This document shows positions 1-8,458 of a stretch of 27,295 nt of DNA, one piece after another. Each line of letters starts with the position of its first letter. Position 1 is the first letter of the stretch. A program made the position numbers and the translations under genes. The notes beneath the pieces were generated by a model that saw only the letters and a program-made list of their open reading frames with translations, had not been told where the DNA came from and did not search any database. The DNA is taken from assembly GCA_964630905.1 (NCBI GenBank), contig CAZVWR010000042.1:1-27295 (forward strand). The letters run 5' to 3'. The DNA comes from JAGOEX01 sp964630905 (GTDB taxonomy: Bacteria; UBP6; UBA1177).

Positions 1-19
1 GAAGGTTTGGAGAATGTGC

Positions 20-445
20 TTAACTTACTGTCCGGAAAAACCGGAGGGGATCAGTCCAAATCTTATTTTGAAACATGTCTTTAAAACTAACTGCAAACAA
101 TGAAATTGCAAAAAATCCAAAAATTGCAATGGCATAGGTGGACGGGAACAAAAATGAATTAAATAGAAAAATGTGTGATTTTTTAGAAAAACTTTTTCTT
201 GATACGAAATTTACTAAAATAATAAAAAATATAAATAATACCAAATACAAAAATTTATTAAAAGTTGAATACAGGCAGAAATTTAAGTCTAAAAAGAAAT
301 TTTTGATTCCTTCAAAAATTATATTTTTGTATTTCACCGAAACATAGGTAATTTCTATGTATGCTAAATACACAAGAAATGTGGTAAATACATAAACAAA
401 AGCATCAACTCCCCTATAAAACAAAATTCTTATCTTTTTTCTCAT
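20..445 (-). CDS. Hypothetical small membrane protein
   Basis: I do not recognise this 141-residue protein. It begins MRKKIRILFYRG and has at least three hydrophobic stretches: near residues 13-30, in the middle (LYLVLFIFFIILVNFV), and near the C-terminus (YAIAIFGFFAISLFAVSF). Basic residues lie between them, so an integral inner-membrane protein is likely. I chose the ATG at 443-445 because AGGTGA sits 8 bases upstream. The open frame continues to 508, but that extension runs through a promoter-like pair (TTGATT/TACTAT). The gene is much more AT-rich than the rest of the window (39 G+C in the 180 bases 121-300 by hand count), which could mean horizontal origin or weak constraint. No partner gene is visible at this edge. 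Confidence 0.55.
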   Translation of the reverse strand: MRKKIRILFYRGVDAFVYVFTTFLVYLAYIEITYVSVKYKNIIFEGIKNFFLDLNFCLYSTFNKFLYLVLFIFFIILVNFVSRKSFSKKSHIFLFNSFLFPSTYAIAIFGFFAISLFAVSFKDMFQNKIWTDPLRFFRTVS

Positions 446-479
446 TTGGTTTTCACCTGAAAAACTCTTAACAGTATAA

Positions 480-508
480 ATAGTACGGTTGCTGATGAAA
501 ATAATCAA
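480..508 (-). promoter_or_regulatory. Candidate promoter for the small membrane protein
   Basis: On the minus strand TTGATT (508-503) is followed after 17 bases by TACTAT (485-480). This is about 35 bases upstream of the chosen ATG at 445. Spacing is ideal; the -10 matches the consensus at four of six positions. Confidence 0.4.
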
Positions 509-758
509 GAATTAATTCCGAACTGACGGTGCTTTCATTTGCGGTTATTAAGAAAGTAAATAGGGTTCGCCATAATTACATGTTTTTTATCCGTGGAATG
601 ATTGCATTCGCCTTTAAATCCTTTTTATTCTGAGCAATTATCCTTCTCAACTTTCTCAAATCCTCCTGTTCAATTCGTTAGAAGTATAACTTATTTCATC
701 ATTGTTTGGAAGATTTTCAAGGCAGGCACCGTTATGTCAAGAAAAATTATTTTAAAAA

Positions 759-787
759 TTGATTTGGAAATGCAGTTCTGATATATT
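759..787 (+). promoter_or_regulatory. Candidate promoter for the MshEN/HD-GYP-like gene
   Basis: TTGATT (759-764), a 17-base spacer and TATATT (782-787) resemble a sigma70 promoter. It would start transcription about 45 bases before the ATG at 838. Confidence 0.45.
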
Positions 788-837
788 TTCGGACTTTGTT
801 GTAGTTTTTGGTAATTTAACAGTTTCAGGAAGTTAAA

Positions 838-2484
838 ATGGCAATTAAGGTAGGACAGTATTTCATTGAAAAAGGACTTGTAACGGAAAAAGATGTTGCC
901 TCTGCACTTGAATATCAGAAAAAACGCCCGGGATATCTGGGTGAAATACTGTTATTTCAGGAACTTATAACAGAAACAGATCTGTTGCACTATCTTTCCA
1001 AAAGATTCAATGTCCAGTACATTTCAAGTGAAAAACTTGAAAAGATACCGGCACAGCATCCTGTTGATGTAATTCCTGAGAAACTCGCTTTTGAAAAGAA
1101 CATCTATCCTCTGAAATACAGTTTCAATAATTTCAGGCTTACCATTCTTACCCATGAACCTCAGAACATTGCACTCTTTGATGAACTCAAAGTTCTGCTG
1201 ACAGGGGTGAACACTATCGTTCCGGTAGTTTCAAGTTCAAATGCTGTAAAAGCTCTGATATATAAACAGTATAAAGGAGACCTGTCTGCATTCGAGCGTC
1301 TTGTAAAAAAGGGTGTGGAAATGAACATCCTGCTTCCCGGCAGTGAGTCTATAATCGGACATGAATCTTTGATAGACAGAAGCGACCGGATAAAGGATAT
1401 CATAACAGAAGACAACCGCGACCGGAGAGAGAACAATGCAACATTTTCGGCCATTTTAAATCAGGGGGAAATAATAGAAACAACTTCCGCGACAGCCTCG
1501 ATGGTCAGTCTCATGCCAGGTCTTTCCAAAGATCAGCAGGGGCAGATGCTCGAAATAATCAGGGTTTTCGCAAATATACTTGACACTGCAAGAGACGATT
1601 CATACTTCGGTCACACTCAGCGGGTTGTCAATCTTTCACAGGAGATCGGACATGAAATGAGCCTTACCGATGTCGAGCTCCACGATCTTGTTGTTGCATC
1701 ATACCTTCACGATGTGGGTAAAAAGACCCATTTTACAGCCCTTGACATAAAACAGAAAACAAATCATGAAAAACTGATAAAATACTCTTCTGTGGCTTCA
1801 AAGCTTTTTTCCAACATCGATTTTTCAAAACTCACAATGAGTTATCTTTCAAATATGTATGAGACATATAACGGTTCGGGAATTCCTAAAGGTATAAGCC
1901 TGAATGAAGTTCCGGCGGGTTCAATGATACTGCTCCTTTCCGACACATATGACCATATGACCAGAGTATCGAAAATACCTGCGGCGACCGCTTTTAAGCA
2001 GATCAAAGACCTTCTTTTCTTCCCGGAAAAACTCCTTGCGGCACTGAAAAAAACAGAACAGATCGATTCAATGCCCCAGTCAGTCGACACTCCTATCATG
2101 GAAGGTCTTATAATAAGCAGAAAAAGATTTGACTGTGATGATATTTCAGACAAACTCAACAGGCTTAATGTTAAAACCAACAAAGCAGACCTTTTTGAAA
2201 AAGCGGCTCAGATCATCAAGGATAAAAAGGGATCTCTGAATTTCATCCTCTGCGATCTTGATATGCCCGAAAGCACGATAACACCGATCAAATTCCTTGC
2301 CGCTTTGAAACATAAGCTGGAGTTTTCAGCAATACCTTTCTATTTTTTCTCTCAATATACAATAGACAGAAATATTATCACTGCCGCCAAGGCACTTAAA
2401 ATATCAGGAATTTTCCCGAACTACCATCCGATAGAAATGACACGGAAGATCGTTGAAGATCTGAAAAATCTCAAAAGACAGTAA
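838..2484 (+). CDS. MshEN (GspE N-terminal)-HD-GYP-like-receiver-like signalling protein
   Basis: This 548-residue cytosolic protein has three recognisable parts. Residues 1-150 match the T2SSE/MshEN N-terminal domain, a known c-di-GMP-binding fold: KVGQYFIEKGL, then L..AL.YQ, with a less conserved second copy YLGEILLFQ. Residues 240-400 resemble HD-GYP: H259 in HTQRV, H291-D292 in YLHDVGK, NGSGIPKG at 345-352 and SDTYD. Residues 425-548 look like a receiver domain, with D473 and D475 in the CDLDMP loop. Several HD-GYP metal ligands are missing: the HHE triplet reads M340-Y341-E342, the DGSGYP Asp is N345 and the Tyr is I349. Phosphodiesterase activity is therefore doubtful. AGGAAG five bases upstream supports the start. 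Its 3' end overlaps the convergent protease gene by 14 bases. A c-di-GMP-responsive regulator is my inference. Confidence 0.8.
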   Translation: MAIKVGQYFIEKGLVTEKDVASALEYQKKRPGYLGEILLFQELITETDLLHYLSKRFNVQYISSEKLEKIPAQHPVDVIPEKLAFEKNIYPLKYSFNNFRLTILTHEPQNIALFDELKVLLTGVNTIVPVVSSSNAVKALIYKQYKGDLSAFERLVKKGVEMNILLPGSESIIGHESLIDRSDRIKDIITEDNRDRRENNATFSAILNQGEIIETTSATASMVSLMPGLSKDQQGQMLEIIRVFANILDTARDDSYFGHTQRVVNLSQEIGHEMSLTDVELHDLVVASYLHDVGKKTHFTALDIKQKTNHEKLIKYSSVASKLFSNIDFSKLTMSYLSNMYETYNGSGIPKGISLNEVPAGSMILLLSDTYDHMTRVSKIPAATAFKQIKDLLFFPEKLLAALKKTEQIDSMPQSVDTPIMEGLIISRKRFDCDDISDKLNRLNVKTNKADLFEKAAQIIKDKKGSLNFILCDLDMPESTITPIKFLAALKHKLEFSAIPFYFFSQYTIDRNIITAAKALKISGIFPNYHPIEMTRKIVEDLKNLKRQ

Positions 2485-4819
2485 CGGAACATCCGGAAGA
2501 ACCGGTCTTTTCCTGTCCTTCATTCTCTTTGCAGACACCGTAATAGCACGTTCCATTTAATCCTTTACCTGTTTCACACTGACTCCAGTTAAGCGAATGA
2601 TCAATGAGCTGAGTGAAAGATCCTGAGTTGTTGTCACATTTAACTTTTGAACATGAATCAGGTTCCGGCAAGTCAACATCTTCACCTTTACATACGCCTC
2701 CGGCACACTTTTCATTAACAGTGCAGAACAGATTATCATCACATGTTTTGCCTTCGTTCTCTACAACAAGTTCACAAAGACCGTTTGAAGAGTTGCAAAC
2801 ACCTTTTGAACATTCCGAATCAAGCGATGAGCAGTCCTTAGGCCCCGATTCAACACATTTTCCTTCACTACATTGCATTCCTTCGAAGCATGGGTCGGCT
2901 GTAGTTCCACAGTAAAATCCATCCGGACTAGCCTGTTTAGCACAGGATTTTGTCTTTTCATCGCAAATATTGGGCATACACGGGTCACTGGATGCCGGAC
3001 AGGGTATCGCATCGTGATTTTTCTCACAGTATCCACCGCTGCAAACTTCTGTGCCATTACAGAAAATAAGATCATCGCAATCTGCATCAATATCGCATTT
3101 CTGAATATTAAGGTTAAGAGACGGATCTCCGAAATAATTTGTTTCCATTTTTATAGTCAAAAGTACCGAACCGCTTGACCAGCTCTGTTTTTTCTGTTGA
3201 AGTATCTGTGCAGGCGGTTTATTGTCGGTAAGTGCTTCAATAAAAACTGTTCCATAAGCAAATAGATCCTGACTGCTCTGGTTGTAATCACTGAATATCG
3301 TTCCGTATGAAACCTGTGAACTTCCCACTACGCCTACTGCTGTATTCAGAAGTGTCATATATGCCAGATTGGTGCTGCTCTGAATAGTTCCGTTAAGACA
3401 GCTTCCCTGAAATACAAAAGGGGCATCGTGTGTCATTTTTTCTGTCATATCACTGTCAACAAATGTTTCTCCTCTCAGCTCGTAACTGTCTGCATAACCG
3501 TTACTGTTGCTGTCACCTCTCCAGACAGTTCTCACAGAATATGTCGGCATTCCGTGACCCATCCAGTAGACTGCACCATACCCTTCATTCCAGTGTTTCA
3601 GAACAGAATCATAATTTATTGCCTCCTCCTCTGTAAATTCAGATGGATCGGCACCCGAAGCTTCGACAAGTGTTTTTGAACCGAAGATGTCCGTAAGAAT
3701 ATTTTTCTTCATAAATTCAACAACATAACCTCCATCCATTTTAGGAGTGAACATCTGTCCGTCCTGATTAAGATAATATGCTATTGTTGTAGGAAAAAAG
3801 AATCTCTGTCTGTATGCTGCATCCGAAGGTTTCTCCTGAATAAATTTTATTGTCCTTGCCAGAATTTTATCAACATTATCTATTCTGTCATTGTATACAG
3901 GTATTCTTCCGACAATGTATTCAAATGAGAACTCTATCTTGTCTCCCCTTTCACCGTATATTCCATTATTGTTACGATCCATTTCTTCACTTATTTCAGC
4001 ATAGAATATATCGGTCGGGACATGTTCGTAGCTTTTATCATCAAGTATGTCCGGTCTGGTTATTACCATCGGAACACCTTTTCCGCCAGGCAGCGGGTCA
4101 TCAATGATCAGAAGAAAATAGAATTCTTTGTGACGATCTTTAAGATAATCCCTTATTTTATGCACTCTTTCTATTCCCTCAAGATCTCCGCCGTTATAAT
4201 CATCTTCTGTTGCAATCTCAACTTTGAAACCGTCTGCTCTCTTTACGGAAATGAAATTATACAGCTCCTTTGATTCAGAAACGACTTTTTTAGAAGTGAG
4301 AATCAGCAGTGTGTCGCGTCCTTTTGTCGGACCCATCGGAACAGGTGTGCTTTGTTCCAGATGTATTCTCACCTTGTCTATTTTGATAATTTTCGTGTCA
4401 CTTACAGGAATGACAGGATATATGTCAGTGGAAAATTCTCTGTTATCTCCGTTAAAGGTAGGTGCTTTGTGGAACATAAATGTTTTTGCGGTTGGAAGAT
4501 AAGCATTTTCAAACTGAACTTTTTCAACTTTTTTCATGTCGCTCAGTCTGTATAACGGCATCCCTTTTTTAAGCGGACCAGAAAGAGTTATTTCCCTTTT
4601 TTCAACAATCTCAACAGATTTTATCTTTCCTGAAAAAACAACTCTTTTATAGGGAAGGATAACCTTCTCCCCTGTTCCGTCAAGCTCATAACCCTCTATC
4701 GCAGGGATAACCCCTTCGTCGCTTTCAATGAACTCGACATCAGGAATAACAATTTCAACCGGCAGTCCTGAAAGTGTAAAAAAGGAAACAAGAAATGCTG
4801 TAACAACAAACTTTTTCAT
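2471..4819 (-). CDS. Secreted gingipain-like (C25) cysteine peptidase with Cys-rich tail
   Basis: The 782-residue product starts with a signal peptide (MKKFVVTAFLVSFFTLSG). A pro-region follows, then a C25-type catalytic domain at about residues 160-565. The catalytic dyad is visible as H422 in YWMGHGMP and C474 in FQGSCLNG, followed by NYFGDPSLNL at the end of the domain. Residues 572-770 hold Cys-rich modules (for example CNGTEVCSGGYC and CTVNEKCAGGVC) of the Dickkopf/disintegrin-like type seen in secreted proteins of Myxococcota-like bacteria. The protein ends GCSVTVF after an acidic, Gly/Ser-containing stretch, possibly a sorting or anchoring signal. The ATG at 4819 has GAGGA seven bases upstream; an in-frame start at 4852 is possible but has no such site. 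Role: extracellular or surface proteolysis; the substrate is unknown. Confidence 0.85.
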   Translation of the reverse strand: MKKFVVTAFLVSFFTLSGLPVEIVIPDVEFIESDEGVIPAIEGYELDGTGEKVILPYKRVVFSGKIKSVEIVEKREITLSGPLKKGMPLYRLSDMKKVEKVQFENAYLPTAKTFMFHKAPTFNGDNREFSTDIYPVIPVSDTKIIKIDKVRIHLEQSTPVPMGPTKGRDTLLILTSKKVVSESKELYNFISVKRADGFKVEIATEDDYNGGDLEGIERVHKIRDYLKDRHKEFYFLLIIDDPLPGGKGVPMVITRPDILDDKSYEHVPTDIFYAEISEEMDRNNNGIYGERGDKIEFSFEYIVGRIPVYNDRIDNVDKILARTIKFIQEKPSDAAYRQRFFFPTTIAYYLNQDGQMFTPKMDGGYVVEFMKKNILTDIFGSKTLVEASGADPSEFTEEEAINYDSVLKHWNEGYGAVYWMGHGMPTYSVRTVWRGDSNSNGYADSYELRGETFVDSDMTEKMTHDAPFVFQGSCLNGTIQSSTNLAYMTLLNTAVGVVGSSQVSYGTIFSDYNQSSQDLFAYGTVFIEALTDNKPPAQILQQKKQSWSSGSVLLTIKMETNYFGDPSLNLNIQKCDIDADCDDLIFCNGTEVCSGGYCEKNHDAIPCPASSDPCMPNICDEKTKSCAKQASPDGFYCGTTADPCFEGMQCSEGKCVESGPKDCSSLDSECSKGVCNSSNGLCELVVENEGKTCDDNLFCTVNEKCAGGVCKGEDVDLPEPDSCSKVKCDNNSGSFTQLIDHSLNWSQCETGKGLNGTCYYGVCKENEGQEKTGSSGCSVTVF

Positions 4820-4907
4820 TCGTCGATCCTCAATAAACAATAATTCTACCAACTAAATAGCAATAAACCGTCCAGAAAGATTTTTCTATTTAAATCAGAG
4901 GGTTGGT

Positions 4908-5606
4908 TCACAGATTCCTGAGTGCTTCAACAAGTTCTGTTTTTGATCTTGTTTTATCATCAACTTTTTTAATTATCCTTGCGGGAACGCCTGCAACAAC
5001 AGTCAACGGCGGAACATCTGCGGTGACGACTGCTCCTGCGGCAACAACAGAGCCGGCTCCTATTCTAACCCCTTCAAGAACAACGGCATTTGCCCCCATG
5101 AGGACATTGTCTTCAACAACGACCGGGGTTGCACTCGGCGGCTCAACGACACCTGCGAGCACCGTTCCTGCTCCGATGTGACAGTTCTTTCCGACTATCG
5201 CCCTTCCTCCGACAACGACATTCATATCTATCATTGTCCCTTCACCGATGATTGCACCAATGTTCAAGACGGCACCCATCATGATCACAGCTCTATCCCC
5301 TATTTCAACCATATCGCGAATGATGGCACCGGGTTCAATTCTGGCATTGTATTTTGAAAGGTCGGCCAGTGGAACGGCAGAGTTTCTTCTGTCTATCTCC
5401 AGTCTTGTTATTTCAACATCCCTGTTTTTCTTTTCAAATTCTCTGACGACATTAAGTTCATCGTAAACTTCAATAAAATCAACACCTTCATAAAACTCTG
5501 CAAAATCCGAGAAATCGACTTCTTCAACTGCCCCTTTAAATAATGCCCTCACAGGTGTCCTTTTTTTTGATTCACTGATGATCCTGATGATCTCGTTGGC
5601 GTCCAT
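4908..5606 (-). CDS. dapH: Tetrahydrodipicolinate N-acetyltransferase
   Basis: The 232-residue protein matches DapH in length and architecture. This enzyme acetylates 2,3,4,5-tetrahydrodipicolinate in the acetyl branch of lysine and diaminopimelate synthesis. An N-terminal alpha/beta part (residues 1-85, with TPVRALFKG) is followed by a left-handed beta-helix of hexapeptide repeats from about 88 to 205. Family landmarks are ARIEPGAIIRDMVEIGD, MMGAVLNIGA, MIDMNVVVGGRA, HIGAGTVLAGVVEPPSA and ADVPPLTVVAGVPARII. The start has GGAGG five bases upstream. It is divergent from the UbiA-like gene and lies 88 bases upstream of the protease gene on the same strand. The other dap genes are not in the window. 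Confidence 0.95.
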   Translation of the reverse strand: MDANEIIRIISESKKRTPVRALFKGAVEEVDFSDFAEFYEGVDFIEVYDELNVVREFEKKNRDVEITRLEIDRRNSAVPLADLSKYNARIEPGAIIRDMVEIGDRAVIMMGAVLNIGAIIGEGTMIDMNVVVGGRAIVGKNCHIGAGTVLAGVVEPPSATPVVVEDNVLMGANAVVLEGVRIGAGSVVAAGAVVTADVPPLTVVAGVPARIIKKVDDKTRSKTELVEALRNL

Positions 5607-5635
5607 TTTCCCCTCCGGAATTAAAATTCATTTGA

Positions 5636-5663
5636 ATAATAATAAAAATATGTGTCTAATCAA
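5636..5663 (-). promoter_or_regulatory. Candidate dapH promoter
   Basis: On the minus strand TTGATT (5663-5658), a 16-base spacer and TATTAT (5641-5636) lie about 30 bases before the dapH ATG. Each hexamer is close to the sigma70 consensus. Confidence 0.4.
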
Positions 5664-5730
5664 ATTTTTAACAATACTTTACTATTTAGGCCGAATGGTT
5701 TATAAAAATACAGATTTTCCGGGAGTTTTA

Positions 5731-6585
5731 ATGGGAAAGATCGCTAATCTGATCAAATCTGCACGGCTTGCTGAAGTTTCACTGATGCTTGGATTCCCTT
5801 TCATGGGGACTCTTTTTGCCATGAAAAACATTGAAGACCTTTTTTCTTTCAAAGTTTTTGTTTTCGTTGCTGGACTTTTTTTTCTTTCCGCTTCCATTTA
5901 TGCTTTCAATGCATGGGCAGGATACAGTGAAGACTGTGAAAATGAGCGGCTGACCGGATTAAAGGACAAAAAGAACCGGTTTATGACGGCAACTGCTGTT
6001 TCAGGCATCCTTTTTGTTCTGACTTTTTTCATTTCAGGGATCCCGTTTGTCATTCTTTCACTTGTAAGCTTTTTTCTGTGGACCGTTTACAGCTGGCCTA
6101 AAAAAGGGTTTAAATACAGACCGGTGCTCGGTACTGTGATCCATTTTCTGGGTCAGGGAATCCACTTTCAGATGGGATATTCGGTCCTTGACAGAACCAG
6201 TCTGAGCTCTATCCTTGTTTCGATATACTTTTCACTTCTTTTCTCTGCCGGACATCTCAATCACGAACTTATCGATCATGACCCTGACAGAAAGATGAAT
6301 GTCAACACCGGAGCTGTCCATTTCGGAAAAAAGAGATGGGAGGCGGTATCTTTTTCGGTTTTTGCCTTTTCGACTTTTTATCTTCTTGCTCTTTCGATGT
6401 TCAAGGTCACAGATATCATGTTCAGCTGGCCTTTCATTTTTGCAGGAACTGTTCACATTGCATACCGCCTTATGTTGTGCAAAAACGATCTGTCAAAGGA
6501 GCGGTTCCTGAACGAGCGGAAATTTTATCGTACGGCATATTTTCTGTCCGGAATATTTTTCATTGCAGCAAAAGTTTTTATTTAA
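5731..6585 (+). CDS. UbiA-family prenyltransferase-like membrane protein
   Basis: This 284-residue polytopic membrane protein (about eight to nine hydrophobic helices) has the layout of UbiA-type aromatic prenyltransferases, which attach polyprenyl chains to quinone, heme or lipid precursors. The first Asp-rich motif is degenerate: N60-A-W-A-G-Y-S-E-D68 in place of NDxxDxxxD. The cytosolic loop YSWPKKGFKYRPVLG is typical. The second motif reads NHELIDHDPDRKMN with D182 and D186. ATG 5731 is preceded by GGGAG at five bases; an in-frame ATG at 5695 (with AGG) is the main alternative. upp follows after 18 bases, suggesting co-transcription. The acceptor and prenyl donor cannot be read from the sequence. 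Confidence 0.7.
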   Translation: MGKIANLIKSARLAEVSLMLGFPFMGTLFAMKNIEDLFSFKVFVFVAGLFFLSASIYAFNAWAGYSEDCENERLTGLKDKKNRFMTATAVSGILFVLTFFISGIPFVILSLVSFFLWTVYSWPKKGFKYRPVLGTVIHFLGQGIHFQMGYSVLDRTSLSSILVSIYFSLLFSAGHLNHELIDHDPDRKMNVNTGAVHFGKKRWEAVSFSVFAFSTFYLLALSMFKVTDIMFSWPFIFAGTVHIAYRLMLCKNDLSKERFLNERKFYRTAYFLSGIFFIAAKVFI

Positions 6586-6603
6586 TATTTTCAGGAGCTT
6601 AAA

Positions 6604-7227
6604 ATGTTTACATCTATTGACCACCCCTTGATAAGCCACAAGATCAACTGGATGAGGAAATTCGACACCGACAAGAAAATGTTCAGGGAGCTTCTCAACG
6701 AAATTTCGATCCTGCTAATGTATGAAGCATCAAGAGACCTTCCTGTCAGAGAAGTTGAGATCACTACACCGCTTATGAAAACGAAAGGGTTCATTCTTGA
6801 GGATAACGCTGTCGCTCTCATTCCAATACTCCGTGCAGGACTTGGAATGGCCGATATTCTTCAGGAGCTTCTGCCCATCGCCAAAGTCGGCCACATCGGA
6901 CTTTACAGGAATGAAGAGACCCTTGAACCGGTCGAATACTACAAAAAACTTCCGCGTGACATTTCACAGCGTCATGTGTTTATTCTTGATCCCATGCTTG
7001 CAACAGGCGGGTCGCTCAGTGCCGCAGTTGACATCATAAAAAGAGAAGAACCCTTATCAATCAAAGTACTTACGATCATTTCAGCACCCGAAGGACTCGC
7101 AAGAATGGAAGCCGACCATCCCGATGTTATGATATACACAGCTCAGGTAGATGACCGACTCAATGAAAAAGGATATATACTCCCCGGACTCGGTGATGCA
7201 GGCGACCGCCTTTTCGGCACACTCTGA
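6604..7227 (+). CDS. upp: Uracil phosphoribosyltransferase
   Basis: The 207-residue protein has the exact length and landmarks of Upp, which converts uracil and PRPP to UMP in pyrimidine salvage. They include HPLISHKINWMR at the N-terminus, ALIPILRAGLGM around residues 71-82, the PRPP-binding loop DPMLATGGS at 129-137, and the uracil-binding C-terminus GYILPGLGDAGDRLFGTL. AGGAG upstream of the ATG supports the start. It follows the UbiA-like gene by 18 bases and converges with the EamA transporter gene, with 21 bases between stop codons. Confidence 0.97.
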   Translation: MFTSIDHPLISHKINWMRKFDTDKKMFRELLNEISILLMYEASRDLPVREVEITTPLMKTKGFILEDNAVALIPILRAGLGMADILQELLPIAKVGHIGLYRNEETLEPVEYYKKLPRDISQRHVFILDPMLATGGSLSAAVDIIKREEPLSIKVLTIISAPEGLARMEADHPDVMIYTAQVDDRLNEKGYILPGLGDAGDRLFGTL

Positions 7228-7248
7228 ATTAACTTGAAAAAAAGGTGC

Positions 7249-8142
7249 TTAGAACAGAAATATCACAGCAACTCCTGAAAAGGCAATGACTGCCCCTGCA
7301 ATTTCACGGAGTTTAATTTTTTCCTTAAAGATGAATCTGCTTGGAACAAGTATGAATACAGGTGCCAGCGACATTAGTGTGGCCGCAATCCCGGCATTTG
7401 TGTGCTGAACCGCAAGAAGGCTGAATGTAACACCCATAAAAGGGCCGAAAAATGCTCCAGTCGTTATTCTTTTCATTGCAGGAATATTTTTTATTGAACT
7501 TAAAATCAAAGGCCATTTTTTAAACATTGTGAAAATGATCGAAAATCCGATGATCCCTGCAATGACCCTGATCTGAGTTGATGATATTGCACTGTAATCT
7601 TTCATTCCGAGCTTACTCAGAACAAGTCCAAGCGCCTGCCCGAATGCTCCGCCCACAGCAAGTGCAATCCCATATTTTGTAATTTTTCTCTCTCCGTCAC
7701 CCTTTTTTCCTGAAACGACAAAAATTATTCCTGAAATTGTAAGTACCATCCCGAAAAATGAACTCATAGCAAGCTCTTCACCAAGAATTATCTTTGCCAG
7801 CATTGCTGTAAAAACCGGTGCGAGAGTCATGATAAGCATTGAGACCCTTGCTCCTATCACAACCAGTGCCTGGAATAACAGAAGATCTCCGATCACAAAA
7901 CCGGCAACACCTGAAAGTGCAAGCCAGATCCATGCTGAGAATGTCGCATCAAACGGGAAAAAATGACCGTTAGCAAAAAATGACATCCCCGAAAGAAAAA
8001 AGAATGCTATCACAAGCCTGATTAAGTTGACTTGAAGCGAACCGACCCTTTTTCCGGCAGATTCAAAAGCGATCGATGTAAGAGTCCAGCAAACGGCAGC
8101 ACTTATTGCCGCTATCTCTCCAAAATAAGAAATGTCAGACAT
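7249..8142 (-). CDS. EamA/DMT-family transporter
   Basis: A 297-residue membrane protein with ten hydrophobic segments arranged as two EamA repeats (about residues 8-140 and 155-296). Each repeat has the family pattern, such as ALSGVAGFVIGDLLLFQALVVIGA in the first and GAFFGPFMGVTFSLLAVQHTNAGIAATL in the second, followed by EKIKLREIAGAVIAFSGVAVIF. Members export or import small metabolites (amino acids, nucleosides, sugars); the substrate is not predictable here. The ATG lies six bases after the stop of the DUF3467 gene with no clear ribosome binding site, so translational coupling is likely. It is the last gene of the rpsB-tsf train. Confidence 0.88.
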   Translation of the reverse strand: MSDISYFGEIAAISAAVCWTLTSIAFESAGKRVGSLQVNLIRLVIAFFFLSGMSFFANGHFFPFDATFSAWIWLALSGVAGFVIGDLLLFQALVVIGARVSMLIMTLAPVFTAMLAKIILGEELAMSSFFGMVLTISGIIFVVSGKKGDGERKITKYGIALAVGGAFGQALGLVLSKLGMKDYSAISSTQIRVIAGIIGFSIIFTMFKKWPLILSSIKNIPAMKRITTGAFFGPFMGVTFSLLAVQHTNAGIAATLMSLAPVFILVPSRFIFKEKIKLREIAGAVIAFSGVAVIFLF

Positions 8143-8148
8143 TCAGAG

Positions 8149-8433
8149 TTACTGAATATTTTCTTTTCTGGTTTTGAGCATATTTTCATACGCTTTTACA
8201 GCATCACTAAGAGCTTTCGCAAGTTCCGCCGCTTTTCTTGGAGTAACAACAATGCGGTCGGTGACAAGACCCATCTGGGCTTGCGGCTGCATCATAATAA
8301 AATCAATCAGAAATTCATTTTCATTGAATGTTATAGCGAATGAATTTGAATAGTTACCTGCCGCGACATCATCATTTTTCAGTTTAAGCTGAATATTCTT
8401 TCCTTCTACAACCGGCTTACCTACATTTCCCAT
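8149..8433 (-). CDS. DUF3467 family protein
   Basis: A 94-residue soluble protein matching DUF3467 (also called YmdB-adjacent or gas-vesicle-unrelated small proteins; function unknown). The family pattern is visible as YSNSF.I.FNENEFLIDF (about residues 28-45), then VTDRIVVTPRKAAELAKALSDAVKAYE (about 57-83). AGGAG six bases upstream of the ATG supports the start. It lies 25 bases after queH and six bases before the EamA gene. It carries no signal peptide or metal-binding motif. I can name the family but not a function. Confidence 0.8.
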   Translation of the reverse strand: MGNVGKPVVEGKNIQLKLKNDDVAAGNYSNSFAITFNENEFLIDFIMMQPQAQMGLVTDRIVVTPRKAAELAKALSDAVKAYENMLKTRKENIQ

Positions 8434-8458
8434 TTTATTCTCCTGCAGTAATTATGAA

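Larger units (their letters stand above)
446..837. other. Intergenic region between divergent genes
   Basis: This is about 390 bases of AT-rich sequence between two divergently transcribed genes. It holds a candidate leftward promoter near 480-508 and a candidate rightward promoter near 759-787. I see no convincing open frame with a ribosome binding site, no RNA gene and no long repeat in the middle part (510-755). Confidence 0.5.

Noticed and set aside
138..347. Small plus-strand open frame opposite the first gene
   Set aside because: No ribosome binding site, lysine-rich AT-driven composition, and it is antisense to a better-supported gene.
7228..7248. Terminator between upp and the EamA gene
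   Set aside because: There is a run of A/T bases but no stem adjacent to it.
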